From DATJGR01 sp041739525 (lineage in GTDB: Bacteria > Pseudomonadota > Gammaproteobacteria > Pseudomonadales > Azotimanducaceae): 64,000 nt of DNA. Positions 34,101 through 41,584 of the stretch are shown piece after piece. The notes beneath the pieces were generated by a model, which was not told where the DNA came from, searched no databases, and was given only the letters and a program-made list of their open reading frames with translations. Both the position numbers and the translations under genes were made by a program. The stretch is taken from the NCBI GenBank assembly GCA_041739525.1, contig JBGSNQ010000009.1:62001-126000 (forward strand), written 5' to 3'. The first letter of the stretch is position 1; each line of letters starts with the position of its first letter.

Positions 34101-37100
34101 CGATCAGATCGCGCGCGAGAGAGTCCTTCAAGGTGCCCCGCAGGCGGATGTCCGATGCGGCCCGCAGATCGACATCTGCGAATCCGCTCAATTGCGTTTG
34201 TCCGATCAGATCGAGAAATGCTGCGTCGACATCCAACTGGCCGTTGCCGGCGACCGACGGCGCCACGGTATCGAAGAAGGCGGGTCGGTCGTATCCGAGC
34301 GCCGTGTAGCTCGCCGACAACTTGGCGACGCTATCGCCCTCGGCGGCCAGGATCGGCGCATACACTTCCAGGCTGCGCGCCATGCTCAGGTCGGTATCCG
34401 CCTCGAAGACGATTCGCCCGTCGGCCGGTTGCGTCGAACCGGGTAACGCCGGGACGTTCACCGCTCGTAACACCAGCGAATCGAATCCGGACTGATCGAT
34501 GCGATCTGGAGCGAGCTCCACCCGGCCCTGCAGCGTGTTCGGAATCGGATCTCCGTATTCGAAGACCGGCGGCACGATCTCGTCGACGATCGCGAGCACG
34601 CGCTCGACGGCCGAGAACTGCGAAGCCGGATCGAAGAACGGATTCTCTTCGGGCACTTTGCGGTCGTTGGCGTCGATCGTGAGCTCGAACCGTCCGCCCC
34701 GTCCGTCGTCGCGGCTGGCGGCGCGATCGTTGAGTGCATTGAAGGTGCCGCCGATCAGACCGCCCTCCGCGGTCCTGATGGACAAACTGCCAGCGTCCGA
34801 CGCGAGCCACGTCGGCGTCAGCACGTCCGGGTCCGTGCGGGTGATGTCGAGCAATGCAGCCGTTCCGCCGACATCGTATCGAACGGTAGGTTCGGAGATG
34901 ACGTATCCGCGCTCGGCGTCGATCGCGATCTCACCACCGTTCAGCAGCGCGCCATCGCGCAGACCGAATTCGGTAGGGCGGGCTATGAACGTGCCGTGCA
35001 CGTCGAGCACCGAGTTCGATGCCAGTCGGATGTTCTGCGACGGGTTGAAGCCGGTTGTACCCGTCGGCGCGGCGATGTGCAGCTCGATGTTCCCGGCCGG
35101 CGCATGCAACGCGGCAGAATCGAGCCAGATGCTACCGGTCGTTTCGAGATCGATTGTTCCGGTCGGGTCCACAACGAGGCTCGATCCCGGCAGCATGACA
35201 ATGCCGGATTCGGGATCGAACGACGCGCCGCGCGAACTGGCGTAGCGCAACGTCAGGTTGGCCGGCGCCCGTTCGTACTCCGGCAGCAACTGTACGAACG
35301 CAAAACGCGACAGCGGCTGGTTGGATGCCTGCGTCTGGTACGAGGCCGGCAAGCCATAGTTGATCTGCCTGGGCCGTATCGACGACCCTCCCGCCACCAC
35401 GACGCCATAACGATTCGCGCCGATCGAGACGTTTTCGAAGCCGTTGGTGCGAAGCAGAAAACTCGGAATGAACGCATCCACCTTGGGGATGAAGTCGAGA
35501 TCCTCGAACGGAAGCAGAATCGGGAAGTCGTCTTCACCCGCATCGGGTCCGAGTACCGGGTTCACTATGTCCCGCTGCAGCAACGCCAGCGCGTTGGCCT
35601 GCAGCGTGAGGCTGCCGCCGTGCTGCAACGCAAGCCCCGACATCTGCACGGTCGGAATGAATTTGCTTTCGCGCTCCGGCGTCGACCCGCCAACCAACGA
35701 GATCGCTCCGCTGCGACCCGCCTCCAGCGATCCGTCGGCCTGCAGCCAGGCACCCCCGTTGACGCTGAGCGACGCCGACGCAGCCATGATCAGGTCGCCT
35801 TTGGCCGCGATCGAAATGCGTCCACCGTCGATCCACACAGGATCGAGCGGGGCGTTGCCGCGTATTCCGAAGTCGTTGATCCACAAACCGGAAACGTCGA
35901 CGCGCGAACCCTCGCCGAAGCGGATGTTGCCTTCGTCGATGCCACCGAAAATGCTGCTCGATAGCGACAGCGACCCTCCCTGCGACTGGAAGCTGCCGCC
36001 GAACAGAACGTCGGTCGCTTGTGCCTCCAGCGAAAAACCGCCGGGCAGAACGAAGTGCACCTCCGGACCGAGATCGAAGGCACCGAGCGTCAGTATCCGA
36101 GCGGTCCGAATCCCCGAATCGACCAGCAAACCGGAATCGATTTCGGTTTCGGCGCGATCGCTGGCGCCGATCGCAGCGTTGACGGCTTCGCGACCCTGCG
36201 TGAGGTCCATTTCGAACCGCGCACCATCCGGAATCTGTTCGAATGGACGAGCGACCCGAAGCCCCTCGATGGCACCCGTCGGCTGGCGCTGGTTGGGGCC
36301 CACCACCACGCCGCCGTCGATCTGCCCCGCGAAATCGAGCGCGTTCGCCGTGAGCGTGACGCTTCCGGCATCTTTACCCTCGACGTATCCCGCTTCGTAG
36401 CGCGCGTTCGCGGTGCCGGACGAGTCGACGAACGTTTCAGTAACGCCCCACGCGTCGTGGCGCTTCGTGGCACCGGAAAACACGCCGACGATCTTCTCGT
36501 CGGGATCCGCTTCGGAAATGTCGATCACCGAACCGTCCGCGGTGATCAACTGAGTCGTATTGAGCACGCCGCCTTCGAACGTCACTTTGCCGCCAGCGAC
36601 GTCGAGCATCGCCCCGGTGGCGACCGAGATCGAACCCTCGGACTCCAGCACGATGTCGCCGCCGCTTGCGAGCCTTTCATCCACCGTGCGGCCGGTGTTC
36701 GCGATCGCATCGTCGACGTTCGCGAAGGTCGAGCCTTTGCGGATGTCGACACTTACCGTTTCTCCTCTGACGACCCCATCGCGTTGCAATGGCGAATCGG
36801 CGAGTTCGTTGGAGCGCAGATCGAGATCGACCTGATTGCGCGACATCGGCAGCACGGTGCTCTCGGTACCGGAGACGTCGATGCGCACGCCGTCGGCAAT
36901 GGTGAGGCTCGCCGCGTTCCTGGCGACCTCGACGATCGGCGCGGCGGGCCGCTCCGTTGCAGTCACGCGCACCTCTCCACCGGGAACCACCACGCTCGCG
37001 CCGCGCTCGAAGCGGATCTCCTTACCCATCAATTCGACCCGCGGAACCGCCTCGGGCTGGCTGTCGATCGCCTTCGCCGAGCTCGCGATATCAGGCAACA

Positions 37101-38055
37101 CTTCGGTGACGCTGTTTTCGCCCATGACGAGCGTGCCGGCGCGCTCCGGGAGAATCCGGCTGCCGGTCGTCGACTGCTCGACCGTGACGCCGTCGCGCGC
37201 CTGCAAACGGATCGATCCGCTCTCGTCGATGTCGGTAGTCGCGCGGAGCACGCCCTGCTGTTGCAGCAGAATGCCGGCGAGCGTGATGTTGCCGCGCTCC
37301 GCGATGATCTCGCCGATGTTCTCGACGCTGTCCGTGACATCGCCGCGCACCTCGACGAGCAGGCCGCGGATGTCGGAGCCCGCATCGAACTGCAGATACA
37401 CCTGTTGCGAAGCCGCGCCGAGAATGGTCTGCCCGCCAGGGGTCTTCAGCGTGCCCTCGTTGCGGATCTTCGGCGCGAACAACAGGATCTGGCCGCCGTC
37501 TTCGGTCGTCAGCTGCGCGCCGTGTTCGATCAGGATCTCCCCGTCACCGTCCTCGAAAGCGGTGAGTGCCGCGATCCCATTGCCGGCATTAACGGCATTG
37601 ATCAGACCGGTTTCGTTGAATACCTGGTCGGTGATGTTGAGCGACGAAGCCAGCAGCGTGTTGGTGTTGACCCGCGCGTTCTCACCGAAAATGAACCCGT
37701 TCGGATTGATCAGATAGATCTGACCGTTGGCATCGATCGCACCGAGCACCTCGCTCGGGGTCTGCTGAAAGATCCGGTTCAGCGCGACCGAGATATCGCG
37801 CGGCTGGCGGAACACCACGCGGGCACCCGCCGCCAGGTTGAATTCCTGCCAGTTCAGTATCGCGCGATCCGTCAGTTGCTCGACGGTGCCGACGTTGCCG
37901 TCGACGCTGTAGCGTGCCGCGCCCGCAGTAACGAACACCTCGGGATTCCCCGCGCCGCAGGTCCCGGCCGCGCACGGAACCGGAACGTCGGCGGCCCACG
38001 CAAGCCGGGAGCCTACTAACAAGACAGCTAAGCGGCGAGGAAAACGGCTGAACAT
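28135..38055 (-). CDS. Giant two-partner-secretion adhesin (TpsA, filamentous haemagglutinin family, DUF3739)
   Basis: 3306 residues from the ATG at 38055 (GGAG eight bases upstream). Signal peptide: FSRFPRRLAVLLVGSRLAWA. The TPS/haemagglutination-activity domain follows (residues about 30-260: GTVEQLTDRAILNWQEFNL, RIFQQTPSEVLGAIDANGQI, LINPNGFIFGENARVNTNTL), the NPNG element being the family hallmark. The bulk is a predicted right-handed β-helix of degenerate short repeats (DAGSVTLTAN, GDIVLESEGSISV, GRISIAAKGDLIMAAS and many like them). Near the end is a DUF3739-type part (NIYTEGNVEVNRSRVFSLNG, DIDIWSNDGDIDAGRGAKT). The last 13 residues hold a two-cysteine loop (CDPKDPEC). It should be exported through the TpsB pore encoded 34 bases upstream and act as a surface fibre for attachment or aggregation. 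Confidence 0.92.
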   Translation of the reverse strand: MFSRFPRRLAVLLVGSRLAWAADVPVPCAAGTCGAGNPEVFVTAGAARYSVDGNVGTVEQLTDRAILNWQEFNLAAGARVVFRQPRDISVALNRIFQQTPSEVLGAIDANGQIYLINPNGFIFGENARVNTNTLLASSLNITDQVFNETGLINAVNAGNGIAALTAFEDGDGEILIEHGAQLTTEDGGQILLFAPKIRNEGTLKTPGGQTILGAASQQVYLQFDAGSDIRGLLVEVRGDVTDSVENIGEIIAERGNITLAGILLQQQGVLRATTDIDESGSIRLQARDGVTVEQSTTGSRILPERAGTLVMGENSVTEVLPDIASSAKAIDSQPEAVPRVELMGKEIRFERGASVVVPGGEVRVTATERPAAPIVEVARNAASLTIADGVRIDVSGTESTVLPMSRNQVDLDLRSNELADSPLQRDGVVRGETVSVDIRKGSTFANVDDAIANTGRTVDERLASGGDIVLESEGSISVATGAMLDVAGGKVTFEGGVLNTTQLITADGSVIDISEADPDEKIVGVFSGATKRHDAWGVTETFVDSSGTANARYEAGYVEGKDAGSVTLTANALDFAGQIDGGVVVGPNQRQPTGAIEGLRVARPFEQIPDGARFEMDLTQGREAVNAAIGASDRAETEIDSGLLVDSGIRTARILTLGAFDLGPEVHFVLPGGFSLEAQATDVLFGGSFQSQGGSLSLSSSIFGGIDEGNIRFGEGSRVDVSGLWINDFGIRGNAPLDPVWIDGGRISIAAKGDLIMAASASLSVNGGAWLQADGSLEAGRSGAISLVGGSTPERESKFIPTVQMSGLALQHGGSLTLQANALALLQRDIVNPVLGPDAGEDDFPILLPFEDLDFIPKVDAFIPSFLLRTNGFENVSIGANRYGVVVAGGSSIRPRQINYGLPASYQTQASNQPLSRFAFVQLLPEYERAPANLTLRYASSRGASFDPESGIVMLPGSSLVVDPTGTIDLETTGSIWLDSAALHAPAGNIELHIAAPTGTTGFNPSQNIRLASNSVLDVHGTFIARPTEFGLRDGALLNGGEIAIDAERGYVISEPTVRYDVGGTAALLDITRTDPDVLTPTWLASDAGSLSIRTAEGGLIGGTFNALNDRAASRDDGRGGRFELTIDANDRKVPEENPFFDPASQFSAVERVLAIVDEIVPPVFEYGDPIPNTLQGRVELAPDRIDQSGFDSLVLRAVNVPALPGSTQPADGRIVFEADTDLSMARSLEVYAPILAAEGDSVAKLSASYTALGYDRPAFFDTVAPSVAGNGQLDVDAAFLDLIGQTQLSGFADVDLRAASDIRLRGTLKDSLARDLIGGLDTPANVTLNASRIYPTTLSQYRVELTGADASLTFSSAGPSAGPSAGDVFSYGGSVDFVAVNILGSPHLFAPGGQIVMDASGSIDMSAGAQLSTRIDELVLFGQTQGGLDWIYPMPNGTVQLLESLERPRVALTAPSVRLAESAVVDASGGGDLQAYEFIAGPGGTRDFLASENVGSMFAILPTRNLPLAPFDAYESRNFLYGADSGVVLNGDASLPNGEFVVLPARYALLPGAYLVTPVGGLYDLVPGETRFDIDGTPVVAGRFTGFGTQSSADRWQGFRVQPGSVAGLYSEYDLTSANTFFPADDANAYAPRDSGNVLFEASGTIDLLGSVVSRGATAGRDGRLELAAPSIAIVAGSAVAAEGVTTLIDTQLDELVVGSLLIGGRSNGTTESGAISVEAQASTVSVGAGVSLAQREVVLAARDRIEVAAGATVAAVDAGSESTTTSLSTQRNDAILITSKDRILVERTDGASADEGTLALAAGSNVESVGTVAVQASGSAELSGEIRVEGGRLDLYSKRLVIENTSQGQPGVTSIGQQTLAAAQADELVLGVGEAIDVVDDLRLAARRVEIDAPLIRASGAESLTLAADTVALRNSSSVSPPAAPTTGNAKLHVDATTVEIGAGITTVDGFGDVRLTAADRVLAHGAGGLTAAGDVTFDTPLVVAESGDSALEVSSLGAVTLTNTLSSPTSAAESGELPGGSLEFSGQRVEVATTLRAASGSVSLVASGDDAKVGLRDSARVDVAGGVVQGVVESIATPGGQISIASEGDVIAEAGAILDVSGPQRAGALRVDARNGTATLASALIGGADGAIRVDAQTIGNVDGLVAAANGEHGFLGEQFYRQRSGDLVFGASDRIETHRFSAAADDGATTFDGELVLGERGRAQLYGSDAATFGGSVSGESVKLELEALGENARVTFAPQTGSTATGGIVARVLDAGDLAGRAAIADTTGLVERVELVSSYQVADGDFGSDDATLLRGILEGRAAMQDELRNNLALASGVDLVFGTRVSAPDDLAVSSALDLAGWRFGTQPGRFLMTAGGDVNVNASISDGFRPSNVFPADTLQDDPSWSLAFVSGSDASAADPFAVIGGVGSFTIGANTTVRTGSGDITVRAGEDFVLADPTSTLYTAGVRREMPGFDELFRFFILHDVQFPDRGGAIDIAAMGDVRGARSRQLISEYMVRFGGPFFDVTTMPTMFGVAFQRFDPTGQPLPAFEQNIGSFGGGDVRIRAGRDITDLSVVAPEMLNHTGDASGALVDGQPVVTYTDNSFERLSAAEVEIDAGRDLVGGVLYVGGGEGQASAGGNIRPGADGLGLVVAQSSSAVELWGGDSVLLETSFDPTLLTQSIGRLQSSSEITYYSSYTPDAKLNVGSLTGDVVFNVDTKRVAEGFDPPGDIARSETPFSVLPGTLRAVAASGDISILDDLTLFPTANGNLSLAAYGNVKGPEIPSVVLVSDADAALMPRPDAPQQNLDSVERRLQFAGATPGNLHAAVPVHTDDPEGSSVEAITGSVDAPGLTLSTAERLSVVARDEVNVFRVQSQHVRDSDTTHIQAGGDVRILASRDPETGQVIVNTRVIEVAGPGKLEVLAGRSIDLGTSDGIVTIGDLENPALADQGADVLILAGNAGEPNLRGFLATTLTTSPDALEVLEKVFGTAFDSAADALAYFDAATAADQREAAFTVLFSELEASGLAASQLIAQSAPAADIEVAYDRGRNATRSLFPDADDFQGDVGLFFSRIQTLDGGDIDVLVPGGELNVGLTVAFGTGKDASELGIVSQGRGDINIYTEGNVEVNRSRVFSLNGGDIDIWSNDGDIDAGRGAKTTLATPALSAVVGENDTILKVVPPEVSGSGIAADDGTSGQLPDILLSTPNGVVDAGDAGIRTPGRLFTAATDVIGRDNIEVGSFVGAPADTVVLSSDLAGVGDTAASAAESIAESAASQSSAANEQSESQSALAWLDVLLEGFGEEGDACDPKDPECKKRG
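33958..33993 (-). repeat. 12-bp tandem repeat inside the TpsA gene
   Basis: GGCACTCGGCCC (33958-33969) is followed by GGCACTAGGCCC (33970-33981) and a partial third unit starting GGCACT. On the coding strand it encodes the run SAGPSAGPSAG in a β-helix loop. The unit is a multiple of three, so copy-number change would keep the reading frame. Confidence 0.7.
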
Positions 38056-38089
38056 GCGTCTACTCCGTGCAGAACTTTTCGGAACCCGT

Positions 38090-39724
38090 TCAGAGTCCAT
38101 ACGACAGCAGGAACGTGACTCGACTGTCGCCTTCATTGGTTTCGGTGGCGTGGCGCAACGCCAGTGCCCAAAGCACTTCCGCGTTGATGCCGTACCAGCT
38201 CTCCAGTCGCGCGCCGACGCCGGCGCTCGAGAGCGAAAACGTGTCGTCCTCTTCGGGTAGCGGCTCATTGATCTGCCCGAGACCCCAGTCCCAGAAGAGA
38301 TACGTGGTCACCGGCCACGTCGAATGCCGCCAGTCCAACTCGAGGGAGGCGTTGTAACCCTTGTCCGCGAGTTCTTCGGCCTCCAGATAGCCGCGAACGG
38401 TGCTGTAACCGCCAAGACTCATCTCTTCGTTGCCGATCAATACATCCGTCGTGAGCTGGGACGCGATACGCGCGTGCAGCGAAAAGCCGGCCCACGGCAG
38501 CGGTTGCGTCCGCTGCAGCGACGTCTTCACGAAGAAGTAGTTCGGCTCGCCCTTGAACCGTTTTGTTTCGAATTCCTGGTGGTCGTTGAAGCCTCGCACT
38601 CCCCAGTTACCGGCAACCGAATAGCGATTTGATCCACCCCAGAGATCGTGCGTCGCGTCGTAACCGGTCGTGAAGTTGAAGTACTTGATGGACTTCGCTG
38701 TCGTCTCCTGAACCGGCACGCCTTCGATGATTTCCCGTTCGAAGCCGGTGACGTCTTCCGAGTCCTTGTAATCGAGGCCGAACACCAGCGAATCGCGAAC
38801 GCTCCCTTCCACGCGCAGCGGCTTGATGCCTCGCGTGATCAGGAACTTGCCCTTCCCCAACACCGTCGTGCCGCCGACGCTGGTTGCCACGTCGCTGTCG
38901 GTCTTGACCCCGGTGAGCGCAAATATCGTATTGGTCCACGTGGGCCGGTGGATGTAGGTGCCGGAGTAGACCTGCACGTTGTTGGTGTCTTCCGGTGAGG
39001 TCTGATACATGAACGCGACGCCGTCCTGTCGCTGGAACAGGTTGTTGTATGAGGCGGAGGCCACCACCCGAAGCTCTTCGGTGTTTGCGGAGTGGAGATT
39101 GTTGAGTTCGATGTTCGCGTGCAGCGGCAGCTTGTCGTCCACCTGCAGTTCTACGTCCAACTTGCCGGGCGCATCTCCCGAGCGCAGCAGCGGCCGAACA
39201 GAGCGATCCGGTGTACGGCGGGCCAGCGTATCGAGTTCACGCTGCATGTCTGGGGCACTCAGGACCTTGCCCGGTTGCACCGACGGCACAGCCTGCTCAA
39301 CCTGGCGGTTACTGAAGTAGCGGCCGCCTGTTACGCGCAACCGGTCGACACGCTGCTCGAATACTTCCAGCGTCACCGTGCCGTTGCGCAGCTGCTTCGC
39401 AACGTCTGCCGACGGCGTGACCCCGACGGTGGGATAGCCGCGATCTTTGTAGACGCCTTGCAGCGCTTTTGCCGCGAGTCCGATGCGTTCGACGTCGCCC
39501 TCCGGACCGAGAAAGGGATAAACCGCGCGTTCGATGTCGCGCTCGTCGAGCACCGTGTTGCCCTCGACGCGAAATTCCGCGATCAGGTATCGATCGACCA
39601 TAGCAGACGGCGCGCCGGCGTCGGGCGCCGCTTCGGCCGCGCTTGCCGCGGCAATGCAGAACACAGCGGCCAGCGTCCCAAGGGGGCCTCTAAGGCGGAG
39701 GGTGCAGTGGTGGTCGTGGTTCAT
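38090..39724 (-). CDS. TpsB outer-membrane transporter (ShlB/FhaC/HecB family)
   Basis: 544 residues: signal peptide (LGTLAAVFCIAAASAAEA), two POTRA domains (YLIAEFRVEGNTVLDERDIE, then VEQRVDRLRVTGGRYFSNRQ-like sequence) and a 16-strand barrel. The barrel contains the plug-loop hallmark VRGY in GGYSTVRGYLEAEELADKGY and ends with the outer-membrane signal VTFLLSYGL. It should thread the TpsA protein encoded directly downstream across the outer membrane. The ATG is only 34 bases after a strong terminator-like hairpin, so any separate promoter would have to overlap that hairpin. Confidence 0.93.
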   Translation of the reverse strand: MNHDHHCTLRLRGPLGTLAAVFCIAAASAAEAAPDAGAPSAMVDRYLIAEFRVEGNTVLDERDIERAVYPFLGPEGDVERIGLAAKALQGVYKDRGYPTVGVTPSADVAKQLRNGTVTLEVFEQRVDRLRVTGGRYFSNRQVEQAVPSVQPGKVLSAPDMQRELDTLARRTPDRSVRPLLRSGDAPGKLDVELQVDDKLPLHANIELNNLHSANTEELRVVASASYNNLFQRQDGVAFMYQTSPEDTNNVQVYSGTYIHRPTWTNTIFALTGVKTDSDVATSVGGTTVLGKGKFLITRGIKPLRVEGSVRDSLVFGLDYKDSEDVTGFEREIIEGVPVQETTAKSIKYFNFTTGYDATHDLWGGSNRYSVAGNWGVRGFNDHQEFETKRFKGEPNYFFVKTSLQRTQPLPWAGFSLHARIASQLTTDVLIGNEEMSLGGYSTVRGYLEAEELADKGYNASLELDWRHSTWPVTTYLFWDWGLGQINEPLPEEDDTFSLSSAGVGARLESWYGINAEVLWALALRHATETNEGDSRVTFLLSYGL

Positions 39725-39758
39725 TGGTCGGGCAACTCACCATCATTAAACTGAAAAA

Positions 39759-39784
39759 GCCGACCGCCCGAAGGCGGTCGGCTG
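39759..39784 (-). terminator. Rho-independent terminator / possible attenuator between PstS-like gene and tpsB
   Basis: Perfect 11-base stem AGCCGACCGCC (39759-39769) and GGCGGTCGGCT (39774-39784) with a tetraloop, CGAA on the plus and TTCG on the minus strand. On the minus strand it is followed by TTTTTCAGTTT. It lies 30 bases after the stop of the PstS-like gene and 34 bases before the tpsB start, so leakage through it would set the expression of the adhesin locus. Confidence 0.88.
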
Positions 39785-39814
39785 GATGGACATCCGATCA
39801 GGACGTCCGAGTGC

Positions 39815-41554
39815 TCAGAAGTCGAGCGTATCCGTCACATCCGAATCCTGCTCGGTGGCGCCGGGGCTACCGTTGTCGGCGTTCGTTTCGAGAACGAAAT
39901 CGCACGCCGAGCTCAACGTCGCGACCTGACAGTTGTTACCGCCGCGGGTGAGACCCGTGCTGGGCAACACGTTGTTGTAGCTCACGACACCGGTGGCACC
40001 GTCGGTGACGGTGGTGGGGCAATCGAGCGACATCACACCGCTGAAGCCCCAGCTGTGTTGCCGGCGCAACGATCCCAGCACGGTCGGGTTACCGGAGCCT
40101 GTCGACAGGGTCGACATCAGCGACAACTCGTTCGCGTTCAGGTCGTTCTCCCACTGGATGGTCGATTCGCCGTAGTGGTAGTAGCTACCGTTCGCGACGT
40201 TTTCGAAGGTGCCGAGGCGTCCGTCGAGCCGGATGAACCGGAAGCCGTCGCCGGTCGTCGTCGCCGCGTTCTTGTCGGGACCCACTGGCACGCGGTCCAA
40301 CGACGTGTGACCAAACGCCCACAGGCTGCCGCCGTCAGAGACGTTCATCGGTGCCGTGGTAAAACCGGTGTTCGCATTCACGCCGCGATTCAGGTTCGTC
40401 ATGGTCCGCTCCATGTCGCCGGAACCCGACTGCAACTGCATCGTCGTCGGACCTGCGAAGTCGAGCGGAGTCGGCGAAGTGAGGCCGCGTGCGCCGCTGA
40501 CGCATTTCTCGCGATTCATCACCACCGCAGTCTCTGCCCGCGTGCCGGAAGACAGCGCCCGGTGTACCAGCGTCACCCGGTTGTCCGCCGCCACCGGCGC
40601 AACGCACACCCCGCCCGGACAGGCTTCGTAGTTCGCCGCCACATCCGGATCGAGCGCGCCGAGCCCAACGATATTGTTGAGGGGCGTGAGCACACCCTGG
40701 TTGTTCGGGTCGTACACCGCGATGTCGCTCCAACGCGGCACCGTACCGGTGTTCAGCGACGTGATCAGCGAGTTGGAGAACGACGGTTGATGGTCGGCTT
40801 CCTCTTCGTTGATCACACCATCGCCGTCGTCGTCGCGCGCCGCCCAGCCGGAGTCGACCGGGTTGCCCGCGGCGTTCGCTCCGACGCAGCGCGTGCCGGC
40901 GACGACCGCCGCACACGGACGAATGTTCTGGGCGATCTGAAGGGCATCGCGCAGTTTCTTCGTCACCATCACGCCGAAGGGAACCACGTATGCCCGGGTG
41001 ACGTTGTCGCAAGTCGACGACGTGTCCACCAGACCTTCGGTCGGACCCAGGTCGGAGAAGCCGCCTTCCGCTTCCAGCAACGAGGCGCCCGAGCCCAGGT
41101 TGTTGCACGCATACACGTCTACGATGCGTCCGTTCTCGCCAGCTACGTTAGCCGTTGTGACCGCGCCGCACGCCGCCGCAGTCGGGATGATGTACGAACG
41201 CAGTTCGCTGTTGTTGCAAACCGGCGCGACGCCCTTGTACGAACCACCGGCCCCTTCCTTACGGAACAAGATGTTCTTGTCCGCACCCGGCACGGTCGCG
41301 ACGCTGCACGCGATCGCAAACTGGTTGCTGTTGAAGGTGTAAGAACCGTTGAGAGAGTACATCCGGATGTCCGCGCCACCCGCATCGCACAACGTGCCGA
41401 TGATGAAGTCGCGCAACGCGATTTCCGACGCCGTTGCACCGCTGATGTTGAGGTCCTGCGAATCCGGCACCGCTGCCGCCGTCGGATCCCAACCGCCGGC
41501 TGCCGCGTGGCCCGCCAGCAGTAAACCTGCCACTGCTCCTGCAAATCTTTTCAT
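39815..41554 (-). CDS. Large secreted protein with PstS-like (periplasmic-binding-type) sequence features
   Basis: 579 residues; ATG at 41554 with AGGAGA nine bases upstream. Signal peptide: RFAGAVAGLLLAGHAAA. The mature start DLNISGATASEIALRD resembles the ISGAgAs entry of PstS-type phosphate-binding proteins. Later segments also fit a two-lobed binding protein (AYVVPFGVMVTKKLRDALQI, TVPRWSDIAVYDPNNQG, LVHRALSSGTRAETAVVM). Inserts include DDDGDGVINEEEAD, an acidic calcium-site-like loop, and about ten Cys residues likely in disulfides. Size is well above a usual PstS (about 330 residues). It follows the VPLPA-CTERM gene by 30 bases. Role unknown: a binding protein for phosphate or another anion, or a surface protein built on that fold. 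Confidence 0.7.
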   Translation of the reverse strand: MKRFAGAVAGLLLAGHAAAGGWDPTAAAVPDSQDLNISGATASEIALRDFIIGTLCDAGGADIRMYSLNGSYTFNSNQFAIACSVATVPGADKNILFRKEGAGGSYKGVAPVCNNSELRSYIIPTAAACGAVTTANVAGENGRIVDVYACNNLGSGASLLEAEGGFSDLGPTEGLVDTSSTCDNVTRAYVVPFGVMVTKKLRDALQIAQNIRPCAAVVAGTRCVGANAAGNPVDSGWAARDDDGDGVINEEEADHQPSFSNSLITSLNTGTVPRWSDIAVYDPNNQGVLTPLNNIVGLGALDPDVAANYEACPGGVCVAPVAADNRVTLVHRALSSGTRAETAVVMNREKCVSGARGLTSPTPLDFAGPTTMQLQSGSGDMERTMTNLNRGVNANTGFTTAPMNVSDGGSLWAFGHTSLDRVPVGPDKNAATTTGDGFRFIRLDGRLGTFENVANGSYYHYGESTIQWENDLNANELSLMSTLSTGSGNPTVLGSLRRQHSWGFSGVMSLDCPTTVTDGATGVVSYNNVLPSTGLTRGGNNCQVATLSSACDFVLETNADNGSPGATEQDSDVTDTLDF

Positions 41555-41584
41555 GACATGAATCTCCTGTGTCCTAATTTGTCG

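Noticed and set aside
32476..38019. Plus-strand frames of 656 and 666 codons opposite the adhesin gene
   Set aside because: Arg/Asp-rich antisense shadows; the minus frame has a signal peptide, TPS domain and β-helix repeats.
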